A stretch of 32,836 nt of DNA from Candidatus Bathyarchaeota archaeon (GTDB lineage: Archaea > Thermoproteota > Bathyarchaeia > TCS64): assembly GCA_016934355.1 (NCBI GenBank), contig JAFGTA010000021.1:1-32836 (forward strand), in the 5' to 3' direction. The position numbers and the translations under genes are program-made. Within the stretch, counting starts at the first letter, position 1. The number at the start of each line of letters is the position of its first letter. This document shows, in pieces, positions 14,991-22,737 of the stretch. The notes beneath the pieces were generated by a model. It was not told the DNA's origin, ran no database searches, and saw only the letters and a program-made list of their open reading frames with translations.

Positions 14991-15998
14991 CTAGCCCACT
15001 ACCTCTCTTATAAGCCGCAGGTGGTTAGCGCCTAGTATCTTCTTCACGTCTTCCTCGCTGTACTCTCTATTCAGAAGCTCCTCCGTTATCGCGGGCATCC
15101 TCGTAACGTCTTCCAGCCCGGCTGGGGTGGACGGTATGCCGTCGAAGTCGCTTCCTAGACCCACATGGTCAGGGCCTACTAGCCCTACGATGTGGTCTAT
15201 GTGGTCGACGACGCCTTTGAGCGTTGCGTCGCTGGGGTGCACGAAGCTGGGTGCGAAGTTCATCCCCATGACGCCTCCGTTCTCAGCCAGCGCCACGATC
15301 ATCTCGTCAGTTATGTTCCGGGGGTGGTCGCAGACGGCGCGGGCGTTGCTGTGGCTCGCCACTACGGGGTTTCTAGTGGCCTCGATGACGTCCCAGAAGC
15401 CCTCGTCGTTGATGTGACTCACGTCGATCACCATGCCGAGGCTGTCGAGCTCCTCCACTGTCTGAACGCCCAGTTCGCTGAGTCCGCCGCCCGTGCGGCG
15501 GTCTGAGACGCCGTCTGCTAACTGGTTCCTGAGGCTGTGAACCAGTCCCACCATCCTGACGCCGAGCCTGCGGAAGACCCTGAGCATCTCTACCTTGCCC
15601 TCGATGACGTCGGCGCCTTCGATGCTCAGCATTGCTCCGACCTTCCCTTCCGCCTTAGCCTTTACTATGTCACCGTAGCACGTGGTCGGGGTGATTGAGC
15701 CTTCGTTTCTCCTGCATTCGAGGTAGAACCTGTCGATCATCTCCAGCGCGGTTCGTAGTGGGTGCGCCGGCGTCCTGCTGCGTTCGCTGCTTACTGCGAA
15801 CACCTGGCAGTCTACGCCACCCTCCTTGAGGCGGGGTATGTCGATGTGGCCCAGGCTGCTCCGTGCTCCCATGCCTACGTCGCTTCTGTCGCCCCACATG
15901 CTGTCTCTGGGGAGGGTGAAGACGGGTTGGAGGCACTTCAACGTGTCGCAGTGGGTGTCCACCACCTTGGCTTCCCTGTGCAGCTTCAACGTGTCCAA
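14991..15998 (-). CDS. Membrane-dipeptidase-like metallohydrolase (peptidase family M19)
   Basis: Binuclear zinc hydrolase of 335 residues with the renal-dipeptidase pattern: VVDTHCDTL (His16, Asp18), a bridging Glu in LSIEGADVI near 125, and metal-ligand histidines in VIDVSHINDEGF and VVASHSNARAV. It then has MGMNFAPSF and HVGLGSDFDGIP as in microsomal and bacterial dipeptidases. No signal peptide or membrane segment is present, so a cytosolic dipeptidase is likely. The start is TTG at 15998, preceded directly by an in-frame stop, so nothing longer is possible. A TTATTAAAC box near 16027-16035 is suitably spaced and could also serve the divergent gene at 16068. Confidence 0.88.
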   Translation of the reverse strand: MDTLKLHREAKVVDTHCDTLKCLQPVFTLPRDSMWGDRSDVGMGARSSLGHIDIPRLKEGGVDCQVFAVSSERSRTPAHPLRTALEMIDRFYLECRRNEGSITPTTCYGDIVKAKAEGKVGAMLSIEGADVIEGKVEMLRVFRRLGVRMVGLVHSLRNQLADGVSDRRTGGGLSELGVQTVEELDSLGMVIDVSHINDEGFWDVIEATRNPVVASHSNARAVCDHPRNITDEMIVALAENGGVMGMNFAPSFVHPSDATLKGVVDHIDHIVGLVGPDHVGLGSDFDGIPSTPAGLEDVTRMPAITEELLNREYSEEDVKKILGANHLRLIREVVG

Positions 15999-16067
15999 TG
16001 CTATTCATCCTCATATCGGCGTATTGGTTTAATAAGCGATGCAGGTGCCTTTCTGGTGGTGACTTGA

Positions 16068-16466
16068 ATGGTAAAAGTTCCAGAGAACATAAAGGAGGCG
16101 TTCACGGCGCAGAGGGTCATCCCCATGGCGACTGTGAACGGCGACGGCGTCCCGAACGTCATCTATGTAGGCATGTGGTGGTGGGAGGACGACGAGACCC
16201 TCGGCATAGTCAACAACTTCCTGCGTAAGACCCTCGCAAACATCAACGGCAACGGCTGGGTGTGCTTCGTCTGCTACGGCAAGAACGGCAGCTACCAGAT
16301 CAAGTGCAAAGCCGAGGAAGTCACGGAGGGGCTCCTGTACGACAAGGCTCGAAAGATAGCCACCGACCGCGAGAAGCCTCTTCCAGGCCGCTCCGCGGTG
16401 GTCTGCAAGGTCATTGAGTTATATCAGGGCACAGGCGGGAAAGGAGCCGGAGACCGGCTCGCCTAG
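16068..16466 (+). CDS. FMN-binding split-barrel protein (pyridoxamine phosphate oxidase-like)
   Basis: A 132-residue protein of the flavin-binding split-barrel type. The N-terminal VIPMATVNGDGVPNVIYVGMWWWEDDE pattern and the later KTLANINGNGWVCF strand are characteristic. It lacks the C-terminal substrate signature of true pyridoxamine 5'-phosphate oxidase, so that activity is unlikely; such small proteins often bind FMN or F420. It starts at an ATG behind GGTGGTGA and is divergent from the dipeptidase across 69 bases. A hairpin followed by a run of seven T ends the unit. Confidence 0.75.
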   Translation: MVKVPENIKEAFTAQRVIPMATVNGDGVPNVIYVGMWWWEDDETLGIVNNFLRKTLANINGNGWVCFVCYGKNGSYQIKCKAEEVTEGLLYDKARKIATDREKPLPGRSAVVCKVIELYQGTGGKGAGDRLA

Positions 16467-16468
16467 CC

Positions 16469-16505
16469 ATATGACCTGCTACAGGCCAGATCGATTTTTT
16501 TATTA
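16469..16505 (+). terminator. Hairpin plus T-run after the split-barrel gene
   Basis: TGACCTG-CTA-CAGGCCA (16472-16488, one mismatch) lies six bases after the stop, followed by seven T (16495-16501) and more T-rich DNA. The left arm ATATGACCTGC is identical to eleven bases of the palindrome at 6363-6383. Confidence 0.55.
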
Positions 16506-16552
16506 TTCTATATTGTGCAGCCGGCGTAGATCGCTATGCCTCGTGGAGTGGC

Positions 16553-17968
16553 TTACTCGACTAGAAGCTTCAGCAGCTCGTCGCGCATCTCTACCCGGTC
16601 CACCTTCGGCATTCCTCCTTTCCTCTCCAGATATCTCTCGAAGGAGCCGCGGGGCAGTAGCCTTAGCCTCAGCGGCTCGTAGATGAGGAAGTTGGAAAGG
16701 TCCCTCCAGTCCCTGTCGTACTCCATGAGCGTCTCGTGAACCCTGCGGTAGACGGTCTCCTCCGGCACCTGCTCCGAGAGCTCCAGGTACAGCGTCATGT
16801 AGTCTTTGGTGCCCTCGGTCTCGCGGCGTGCCACGAAGTCCACGTACGGGATGTGGGCCTCGTCCATTACGTGGAGCATCTCGTTCTCGGCGATCCGGGT
16901 GAAGTTGTGGAGAACCACGAGCCTGTCCGCCCGGGCGTGATACCGGAAGACGGGTGAGTCGCAACCGAGCACGTCGTCTCCGTCATCCACGTTCTCCAGG
17001 ATGTCTGGCAGCACGTACCTTACCAGATCGGTCTTGAACGGGGTCACCACGACCTGGTACCTCTTGCCCGGCTCGACTCCCATGAGTGACACGGTCTCCG
17101 GGGGCTCATCTATCCGCGGCTCGTCTGTGGAGACGGTCTCGCCCTCCGTGATGAACTCGTTGTAACATATCCTCCAGTCGAAGAAGAAGCAGCCAGGGTA
17201 CTCGATGGAGGGCAGCGCCGAGGCGAGGGACTCGGTGGACCCGTATATCACCCGCGGGTAGTTGCCCGTCACCTTCCTTATCTCCTCCTTCAACGGCCCC
17301 GCGGAGCTGTCCTGGGTTATGTAGCCCTTCAGGTGGAAGGCCTCGCCTATCCGGGGGTAGGCGTCGTCGAGGAGGGTGGTGACAGTCATCTGGGCGTAGT
17401 CGATGTCCCTGTAGTTCTTCACGAAGTAGTCGACCTTTGCCCTGAACGGCAGCTCCGGGTCGGGGCATTGCTTCACGAACCTCGACGCGAACTTTGTGCC
17501 TATGGAGACTGAGTGGGAGGTGAGGTGGCTTCCGCCTGAGAGGTTGGCGTAGACGACGTCGCCGAACTCGAATGTGAATCGTTCCCCGTCGTGGCTCGCT
17601 ATGATTATTATCGCGAACCCCGTCTTCCTCATGTTGTCGTCTATGGCCTCCTTGGGGAGGAGGTACTTCTTGGGGCGCCCCATGGTGCCGCTGGTGTGGG
17701 CCAGCACGTAGTGGGAGAGAGGGTAGATGAAGTCGCCCTCGCTGGGGTGCTCATAGTACCTGCTGTAGAACCCGTAGGATGTGAGGGGTAGGCTCCTAAG
17801 CCTCGCGCCTTGCACTCCGAGCTCCTTCCCTATGGAGGTCCGGCTCATCGACGCCAGCTTCCTCTTCAGTAGTGCCTCCTGTCTCGCCTCGGCGTCCCTC
17901 TCGCCGAGGAAGTCCAACGCGTACCGTCTCCCTAGGGGGGAGAGCAGCTTAATCATCGGGTTCACCAA
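16553..17968 (-). CDS. GH3-like adenylate-forming enzyme (acyl-acid amido synthetase family)
   Basis: About 471 residues with the ANL-like GH3 layout: AHTSGTMGRPKKYLLP (ATP/phosphate loop) near 92-107, IYGSTESLAS (adenine-binding loop), FFFDWRICYNEFI, and GKRYQVVVTPFKTDLVRYVLPDI (hinge region). It ends in a C-terminal domain RADRLVVLHNFTRIAENEM. Family enzymes activate a carboxylic acid as acyl-AMP and pass it to an amino acid or thiol. A paa-type CoA ligase is a less likely reading. The TTG at 17968 is chosen: AGGAGGTG, which overlaps the upstream stop codon, lies seven bases before it; GTG 17965 and ATG 17956 are alternatives. Co-transcribed with the membrane protein upstream. Confidence 0.68.
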   Translation of the reverse strand: MVNPMIKLLSPLGRRYALDFLGERDAEARQEALLKRKLASMSRTSIGKELGVQGARLRSLPLTSYGFYSRYYEHPSEGDFIYPLSHYVLAHTSGTMGRPKKYLLPKEAIDDNMRKTGFAIIIIASHDGERFTFEFGDVVYANLSGGSHLTSHSVSIGTKFASRFVKQCPDPELPFRAKVDYFVKNYRDIDYAQMTVTTLLDDAYPRIGEAFHLKGYITQDSSAGPLKEEIRKVTGNYPRVIYGSTESLASALPSIEYPGCFFFDWRICYNEFITEGETVSTDEPRIDEPPETVSLMGVEPGKRYQVVVTPFKTDLVRYVLPDILENVDDGDDVLGCDSPVFRYHARADRLVVLHNFTRIAENEMLHVMDEAHIPYVDFVARRETEGTKDYMTLYLELSEQVPEETVYRRVHETLMEYDRDWRDLSNFLIYEPLRLRLLPRGSFERYLERKGGMPKVDRVEMRDELLKLLVE

Positions 17969-17981
17969 CTCACGACACCTC

Positions 17982-19145
17982 CTACGCTTTGATCTCGACG
18001 ACCCGGTCTCCGATGTGCCTGAGCGTCTCGACCTCACTACTGTTAGTGTGAGTTTCAGGATAATATATTATGTAGGTCGCTATTCGGCTCCTCTTCAGCT
18101 TGTGGACGTTGGATATGAGGAACGTGTAGACCCTGTTCCAGCCGTTGATGTGCACCAGCGTGGAGATGTCGTATATGATTATCTGGCACTGGGTCTTCTT
18201 GTCCGCCGTGAACGCCTCGATGTCAGAAAGAAGGAGACTCAGCTCTCCGAGATCGTCACCTATCTCCATTACAGGCGTCGAGAAGGTCGCCCTGTAAGGC
18301 TGTGGCCTGCTCAGCATCCTTATCACGTACATCCCTTCTAACCCGAGGAGCCCCTGCTCCTTGAGGAAACTCATAGAGAGCAGGTCGTAGATGATTACCA
18401 GGATGGTCCTCACGCCTGCGAGGGAGTTTGCCTGAACCTTCTTCCTCAGCCACTCCATCTCGTGCCTCCTCTTCGTGTTTGACTCGACCATCATTATGTA
18501 TCCCTCGGCTTCCTCGGGGTATGAGCGCGGGTGCCCCCCGAGCAGAAACTGCTCAAAGTCCTCTGCGAGCAACGTGAACTTGGGCTTAGTCATGCCGTAG
18601 AATATGACGGCTTTCCCGAAGACCGAGAAGGCGTCGGCGGTCACGTCTCCGACGTAGCCGAACATGTACCCTACGTTGATGAGGAGTATGATCCACCAAC
18701 CTATCACCAGGAGGTCTAGGTCGATGTCGTAGCTCAGCCTGATCAGCGTGATGCAGGCGCAGATGAAGAGGTACGGGGCGAGGGCGATTACCTGAGCGAC
18801 GAGGATGGGTCTGGATGTCAGGTACAGCAGTGCCATAAGGAGGGGAACACCCAGCGAGGCGAGGCACAGCAGCCTCGCCCTGTCGATAAGCTCGCCTATC
18901 CCGCAGATGATGAGGGTGAATCCGAGGGACTGGAAGGTGAACGCCGCGAGCTCCGCGGGGATCGATGTGTCGCCGGCGTAGAGCATCCAGGTCCTTATCA
19001 GGTTGTTGACGCCGTAGAGGAGGAACCCGAGGCCCCAGTACAGGTAGAACCTTCTCTGCCTCCGCCTATAGATGCCTAGCAGGTAGGGGAGGAAGTACAG
19101 AGTCACCAGCCCGTTCAGGAGCCTAGCTACCACTGGAATCCACAT
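17982..19145 (-). CDS. Seven-TM membrane protein with C-terminal DUF835-like domain
   Basis: 387 residues. The first 200 contain about seven hydrophobic helices (for example 10-26, 36-53, 63-84, 91-109, 113-135, 142-165). After a basic linker (NTKRRHEMEWLRKKVQ) comes a soluble domain ending IIIYDISTLVHINGWNRVYTF and IATYIIYYPETHTNSSEVETLRHIGDRVVEI. This resembles DUF835, an archaeal domain often on the C-terminus of membrane or sensor proteins. TATA box TTATAAAAC (minus strand, about 19187-19196) lies upstream. The stop overlaps the ribosome site of the GH3-like gene, so the two proteins should be made together. Role unknown; a membrane sensor or lipid-related partner is possible. Confidence 0.65.
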   Translation of the reverse strand: MWIPVVARLLNGLVTLYFLPYLLGIYRRRQRRFYLYWGLGFLLYGVNNLIRTWMLYAGDTSIPAELAAFTFQSLGFTLIICGIGELIDRARLLCLASLGVPLLMALLYLTSRPILVAQVIALAPYLFICACITLIRLSYDIDLDLLVIGWWIILLINVGYMFGYVGDVTADAFSVFGKAVIFYGMTKPKFTLLAEDFEQFLLGGHPRSYPEEAEGYIMMVESNTKRRHEMEWLRKKVQANSLAGVRTILVIIYDLLSMSFLKEQGLLGLEGMYVIRMLSRPQPYRATFSTPVMEIGDDLGELSLLLSDIEAFTADKKTQCQIIIYDISTLVHINGWNRVYTFLISNVHKLKRSRIATYIIYYPETHTNSSEVETLRHIGDRVVEIKA

Positions 19146-19212
19146 GGCTCATCGAACCGAGGCGTCGATGGTATAGACTACGTTTAGTTTTATAATGCGT
19201 TTTGGGTACGTG

Positions 19213-19228
19213 GTCGGCTACCGCCGAC
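19213..19228 (-). repeat. 6-bp hairpin downstream of the small helical gene
   Basis: GTCGGC-TACC-GCCGAC, a perfect stem beginning 13 bases past the stop of the minus-strand gene at 19241. No T-run follows at once, so terminator function is uncertain. Confidence 0.4.
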
Positions 19229-19240
19229 GAGAATAAGCCT

Positions 19241-19570
19241 CTAAATTACGAACCTGTTGGGGTCTTCCTCGCGCTGCTTGCCAAGGCCCTTCTTCATGCC
19301 GCAGTCCGTGATGTCTCTGTCGTACTCGACGAACTTGGTGACGAGGTCCAGTATGTTGTCGCTCATCTCCTGGAGCTCCTCCTGACTGAACTGACTCATC
19401 ACCTCCGGGCTGTTGACCCACTGCATCCATCCGCCGAGGCTCTGGCCGAGGGCGCCGAAGCCGTACCTCATGGTCCTGACGAGGTCGAGGCGGTCCTGGT
19501 CCCGTTTCTCACGCAGCTCCTTGAGCTGGTCCAGTGTCTTCTGGCTGCGGTCGATCCAGCTTACGTTCAT
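19241..19570 (-). CDS. Small helical archaeal protein (DUF2153-like)
   Basis: 109 residues, all helical and charged: SWIDRSQKTLDQLKELREKRDQDRLDLVRTM, then GALGQSLGGWMQWVNSPEVMSQFSQEELQEM and a last helix LVTKFVEYDRDITD. The W-x-x-W-x-NP-x-VM core and size resemble the archaeal DUF2153 group, but I am recalling that pattern and cannot check it. No catalytic motif, membrane helix or signal is visible. ATG start. It stands between the tRNA-Ser gene (divergent) and the membrane protein. Function unknown. Confidence 0.65.
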   Translation of the reverse strand: MNVSWIDRSQKTLDQLKELREKRDQDRLDLVRTMRYGFGALGQSLGGWMQWVNSPEVMSQFSQEELQEMSDNILDLVTKFVEYDRDITDCGMKKGLGKQREEDPNRFVI

Positions 19571-19626
19571 CTGTGTTCGCGGTATCTTCGGGGCGGTCGG
19601 TATTAAACTGTGTGGAACAGCTATTG

Positions 19627-19634
19627 ATTTAAAT
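19627..19634 (+). promoter_or_regulatory. TATA box of tRNA-Ser
   Basis: ATTTAAAT centred about 30 bases before the first base of the tRNA. Confidence 0.6.
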
Positions 19635-19660
19635 CTGGGCCGGGGTTAACTTGTCGGTGT

Positions 19661-19748
19661 GCCGGGGTAGCCTAGCCTGGTAGGGCGCCAGCCTGGAAAG
19701 CTGGTGTCGCTTGTCGACGCAAGGGTTCGAATCCCTTTCCCGGCGCCA
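19661..19748 (+). tRNA. tRNA-Ser (anticodon GGA), CCA encoded
   Basis: A complete class II tRNA folds by eye. The acceptor stem is GCCGGGG with UCCCGGC (one G-U). The D stem is GCCU/GGGC, and the anticodon stem CCAGC/GCUGG holds the loop CUGGAAA with anticodon GGA (reads UCC/UCU). A long variable arm (UGUCGCUUGUCGACGC) is diagnostic of Ser or Leu. The T arm is AAGGG-UUCGAAU-CCCUU, then discriminator G and an encoded CCA. No intron. The convergent VOC gene ends nine bases downstream. Confidence 0.95.
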
Positions 19749-19757
19749 CCTCCATCC

Positions 19758-20156
19758 CTACTCCTGCACGAAGTGTAGCTCGACGCCATCGGGGTCGGCG
19801 AAGAACACCGTCATTCGCCCAGCCCTTCCCGTCATGGGGGTGGGCGGCGAGTCGAACCGGATCTTATCCTTAAGCCTGTTATACACTTCGTCTATGTCAT
19901 CCACCCTGAACCCTAGGTGCCTGAACCCAATGTCCGTGAGATTTCTAGGTAGGCGGTGCGTCTCCCTTCCCTCAGATAAACACATGAGCTCGATCTTGGT
20001 ATCGCCCAGCCTCATGACGCCGACCCTGTCCTCGGGTCTCTGGATCGTCTCGATGTGGTGGAAGCCTAGGAGCCTGTAGAACTCTATGGAACGCTCTAGC
20101 TCCCGCACGATAATTAGAACATGATCAAACGCGATCCCCGTAGCCATTGTCCTCAC
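19758..20156 (-). CDS. VOC-superfamily (glyoxalase/dioxygenase-like) protein
   Basis: 132 residues with two beta-alpha-beta-beta-beta modules: FDHVLIIVRELERSIEFYRLLGF, VMRLGDTKIELMCL, DIGFRHLGFRVDDIDEVYNRLK and MTVFFADPDGVELHFVQE. The His at about 11, Glu at about 57, His at about 81 and Glu at about 128 could make the metal site of a lactoylglutathione lyase or methylmalonyl-CoA epimerase-like member. TATA box TTATAAAA (minus strand, 20181-20189) favours the GTG at 20156 as a leaderless start; an ATG three codons on (20147) is possible. Substrate unknown. Confidence 0.8.
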   Translation of the reverse strand: MRTMATGIAFDHVLIIVRELERSIEFYRLLGFHHIETIQRPEDRVGVMRLGDTKIELMCLSEGRETHRLPRNLTDIGFRHLGFRVDDIDEVYNRLKDKIRFDSPPTPMTGRAGRMTVFFADPDGVELHFVQE

Positions 20157-20381
20157 GACCTGTAATCAAAGGTTTCGCGCTTTTATAATCCTGTGATGGA
20201 CTAAGACAGAATGTCTGTGTAGGTTATGGATCAGACTTTTTTTTGTGGGTTTCACTGCATCCGTTCATGTGTTGATAATAAAGCCGGTGACGCCAGTAGA
20301 GAAGTTAAACGCACAAGTATGCACGACTCTCTATTAATTATTCAGTAAACGATATATGCATCCATTCATTTTATTGAACGT
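20157..20381. other. AT-rich spacer before the MNT/HEPN pair
   Basis: 225 bases with the TATA box of the VOC gene at the left, a run of eight T (about 20235-20243) and AT-rich DNA, then the MNT promoter at the right. No gene is seen. Composition is much lower in GC than the flanks. Confidence 0.5.
20351..20359 (+). promoter_or_regulatory. TATA box of the MNT/HEPN operon
   Basis: GATATATGC centred about 27 bases before the ATG at 20382; predicts a leaderless start. Confidence 0.6.
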
Positions 20382-20918
20382 ATGTTCAAAAATATGAAAA
20401 TATTATCCGGTGCTTCTCTGATGGCTATATACACACTAGCCTCTGATCCGCTTCATTCATTCTACCAAAGAGAGCTGGCTAAAGAGGCAGGTATAAGCGT
20501 AGGTTCTGCGAACGGTGTTCTTCCTGAGCTAGTGAAGCAGGAACTCGTGCTGCTGGAAAAGAAAGGCAAGATCCACCTTTACAGGTACAATCTGGGTGAT
20601 CCGGTTGCCCGTCAACTGAAGGTATTTTTCAACGTGTTGGACTTCAAAGAACTTGTGACGCTAATTCAGCCTCACGCAAAAAGGGTAGTACTATTCGGTA
20701 GCTGCTCTAATGGGAGAAATGTTAAGGACAGCGACATAGACCTATTCATACTGACCGACGAGAAAAACTTGGTCTCGGCTAAATTGAAATCTTACAATAC
20801 TATCAGGAGCATTTCTCCTCTAATAGTCGACGTGAACGAGTACATTAGCTTGAGAAACCGGGACAAGCCGCTGTACGATGAGATACTTCGAGGAATAACG
20901 TTATGGGAGCAAGAGTAG
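20382..20918 (+). CDS. Nucleotidyltransferase (MNT) with N-terminal HTH, putative antitoxin
   Basis: 178 residues in two parts. Residues 1-75 are a winged-helix DNA-binding domain (FYQRELAKEAGISVGSANGVLPELVKQELVLLEKKGKIHLYRYN). Residues 95-150 are a minimal nucleotidyltransferase with FGSCSNGRNVKDSDIDLFIL, the GS-x10-D-x-D catalytic motif intact. In MNT-HEPN systems the MNT protein inactivates the HEPN toxin by adding AMP. The fused HTH suggests it can also repress its own promoter. Its end overlaps the HEPN gene by 16 bases. GC content is low relative to neighbours, which suggests transfer. Confidence 0.85.
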   Translation: MFKNMKILSGASLMAIYTLASDPLHSFYQRELAKEAGISVGSANGVLPELVKQELVLLEKKGKIHLYRYNLGDPVARQLKVFFNVLDFKELVTLIQPHAKRVVLFGSCSNGRNVKDSDIDLFILTDEKNLVSAKLKSYNTIRSISPLIVDVNEYISLRNRDKPLYDEILRGITLWEQE

Positions 20919-21343
20919 ATCCGGGTATCAGTCAGCTACTCAGAGAGAGAAAGCTCCAGCGTTTCCGTACGACCAGAGAAACGGTCATTAAAGAGCTTGA
21001 AGGAGCCGGATACGATCTTGAGAAGGCTCGTACATCACTTGAACTTAAGGACCACAAGTGGTCAACGGTCCAGGCGTATTACTCCATGTTTCACTCAGCA
21101 CGCGCCTTACTGTACAGCCAAGGCTACAGGGAAAAGAGCCATACAGCACTAGTAGAAGCCCTGAGAATACTATTCCTTGAAAGCGGGAGACTGGAGCGCG
21201 AGTATCTGGATGATCTCAGCGTAGCCAAGGACCTGAGGGAGTCCGCTGATTACGGCATGATTTTCTCCGAAGAAGGCGCCCGAACGTTGATTGCTAACGC
21301 TGATAAGTTCATCAGAAAAACAACTGAGCTTGTTAGAGCTTAA
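20903..21343 (+). CDS. HEPN-domain protein, putative RNase toxin
   Basis: 146 residues of the HEPN (PF05168-type) helical bundle. The signature is AYYSMFHSARALLYSQGYREKSHTALVEAL near 65-95, close to the family's usual pattern. The classical RNase motif R-x4-6-H is not clean: the arginine and histidine of GYREKSH are three residues apart, so nuclease activity is uncertain. The ATG lies 16 bases inside the MNT gene with GAGG upstream, which implies coupled translation. Followed by a T-rich tract (21344-21366). With MNT it forms a likely toxin-antitoxin or defence pair. Confidence 0.83.
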   Translation: MGARVDPGISQLLRERKLQRFRTTRETVIKELEGAGYDLEKARTSLELKDHKWSTVQAYYSMFHSARALLYSQGYREKSHTALVEALRILFLESGRLEREYLDDLSVAKDLRESADYGMIFSEEGARTLIANADKFIRKTTELVRA

Positions 21344-21366
21344 TATTTATTCTTTATTCGTATTTA
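21344..21366 (+). terminator. T-rich tract after the HEPN gene
   Basis: TATTTATTCTTTATTCG and further T directly after the TAA; archaeal-type oligo-T terminator at a convergent junction. Confidence 0.45.
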
Positions 21367-22737
21367 TCACATATTGCCTAGTTTCTTCATGGACTCCTTG
21401 AACTCATCTGGATGCTGCACAACGCAGCCTGACCTTATCCCCGCCCGGAGGAGCCGCGTGCAGCTACCGCAGGCAACGCAAGTCTTCGAGGGCGGTATAC
21501 CGCCTGTCTCGAACACGTATCTTGGGAATCCTGGTGCGGCTATGGCGAGGCGTCCCCACCCGGCGACGTCCACCCTGCCGTGCTCAACGTTATACGACGC
21601 CGCGTTTGCCCCGTACTGCCTCAGCCACGAGTAGCCTGAGCCCACGAACTTCATCCCCGGGGCGCCGCGCTTCAGGGTCTCGACGATGTTAAAGTGCTTT
21701 TCCACGCCTTTCATAGGGTGAACCGGCGAGTCCCTGCTACCCCTCATCTTGTCGAAGGGGCGTGTGAGGTACTGGCTGTAATACGGGTTCCCGAGGGAGA
21801 TGTTCACGAAGTCTACCCCGAGCTTCGCTATCTCGCGGACGAGGCGCTTGGGCTCCGACGGGTCGAACCCCGTCAACCCAGTGTCCTCGTCCACCTCGCC
21901 GGAGCAGCCGAACCCGTAGGGCGGCGGGTAGCCATCGTAAGCGTTCAGCCGCGACGTGACGGCTCCGCCTGTCTCCTCCTTGACCGTCTTGATGGTGTCG
22001 AGGAGGAACCTCGCCCTGTTCTCGAAGCTGTTTCCCCCGTACACGCCCTCTCTCGTGTATCCCGATAACAGGTCGTTCAGCAGGTACCCGTGGCACGCCT
22101 TCACGTCGACGGCGTCGAACCCAGCCTCGTACGCTAGGGACGACGCCTCGACGAAGGCGTCCATCAGCTCCTCAAGCTCGGCGTCCGTGAGCACCCTGCC
22201 CACGTCTCCGCCTATACCGTAGGCGTCGTCTATGCCCGGGAACCTGAACGCGATGGCTGGCGACTTCCTGGACTTCTCCACCCTGTACCGCCCGGCGTGG
22301 CTCAGCTGAAGCACGAGCGCCGCCCTGCCTTCGAGCCCCAGTTCATACATGCGGCTCCTCGACTTCTCCTTTATGTCGTCTACGACTCTCTTCAACGGCT
22401 TCAGCGTCTTCTCCGAGATCACCATCATGCTGCCGTGGCTTCGTGCCTCGGGGAAGTCGAGGGCGCACGCCTCGAACCAGATGAGTCCGGCGCCGCCGTC
22501 GGCGTAGTCGATGTACCTCCTCCGCGTGTACTCTGTGGGCGCCCCCTCGGAGTCCGCGTCCGCGGCCTCAAGGGGCTGTATGGCGACCCTGTTTGGGAAA
22601 GTAATGTCCCCCGCCTGGACCGGGGTCTTGAGGATCGAGACGTCCTCGGAGAACCCGACTCTTGGAGCTGTCTCCCTAGCCAAGGAACGGATGGAGTCCA
22701 GTGACGAGAACGGGGCGCTTCCACTCACGGCGCTCAC
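21367..22737 (-). CDS. Old-yellow-enzyme-like oxidoreductase with C-terminal cysteine motif
   Basis: 456 residues. A flavin TIM barrel is clear: PNRVAIQPLEAADADSEGAPTEYTRRRY at the start, VLQLSHAGRY near 142-151, and ACHGYLLNDLLSGYTREGVYGGNSFENRARFLLD. The C-terminus is CVACGSCTRLLRAGIRSGCVV, the place and pattern of the Fe-S cluster of 2,4-dienoyl-CoA-reductase-type enzymes. The C-terminal NAD(P)/FAD domains of those enzymes are absent, so electrons must come from a ferredoxin or another partner. The GTG start directly follows the stop of the DapA-like gene (TAAGTG), so they form an operon. Confidence 0.82.
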   Translation of the reverse strand: MSAVSGSAPFSSLDSIRSLARETAPRVGFSEDVSILKTPVQAGDITFPNRVAIQPLEAADADSEGAPTEYTRRRYIDYADGGAGLIWFEACALDFPEARSHGSMMVISEKTLKPLKRVVDDIKEKSRSRMYELGLEGRAALVLQLSHAGRYRVEKSRKSPAIAFRFPGIDDAYGIGGDVGRVLTDAELEELMDAFVEASSLAYEAGFDAVDVKACHGYLLNDLLSGYTREGVYGGNSFENRARFLLDTIKTVKEETGGAVTSRLNAYDGYPPPYGFGCSGEVDEDTGLTGFDPSEPKRLVREIAKLGVDFVNISLGNPYYSQYLTRPFDKMRGSRDSPVHPMKGVEKHFNIVETLKRGAPGMKFVGSGYSWLRQYGANAASYNVEHGRVDVAGWGRLAIAAPGFPRYVFETGGIPPSKTCVACGSCTRLLRAGIRSGCVVQHPDEFKESMKKLGNM

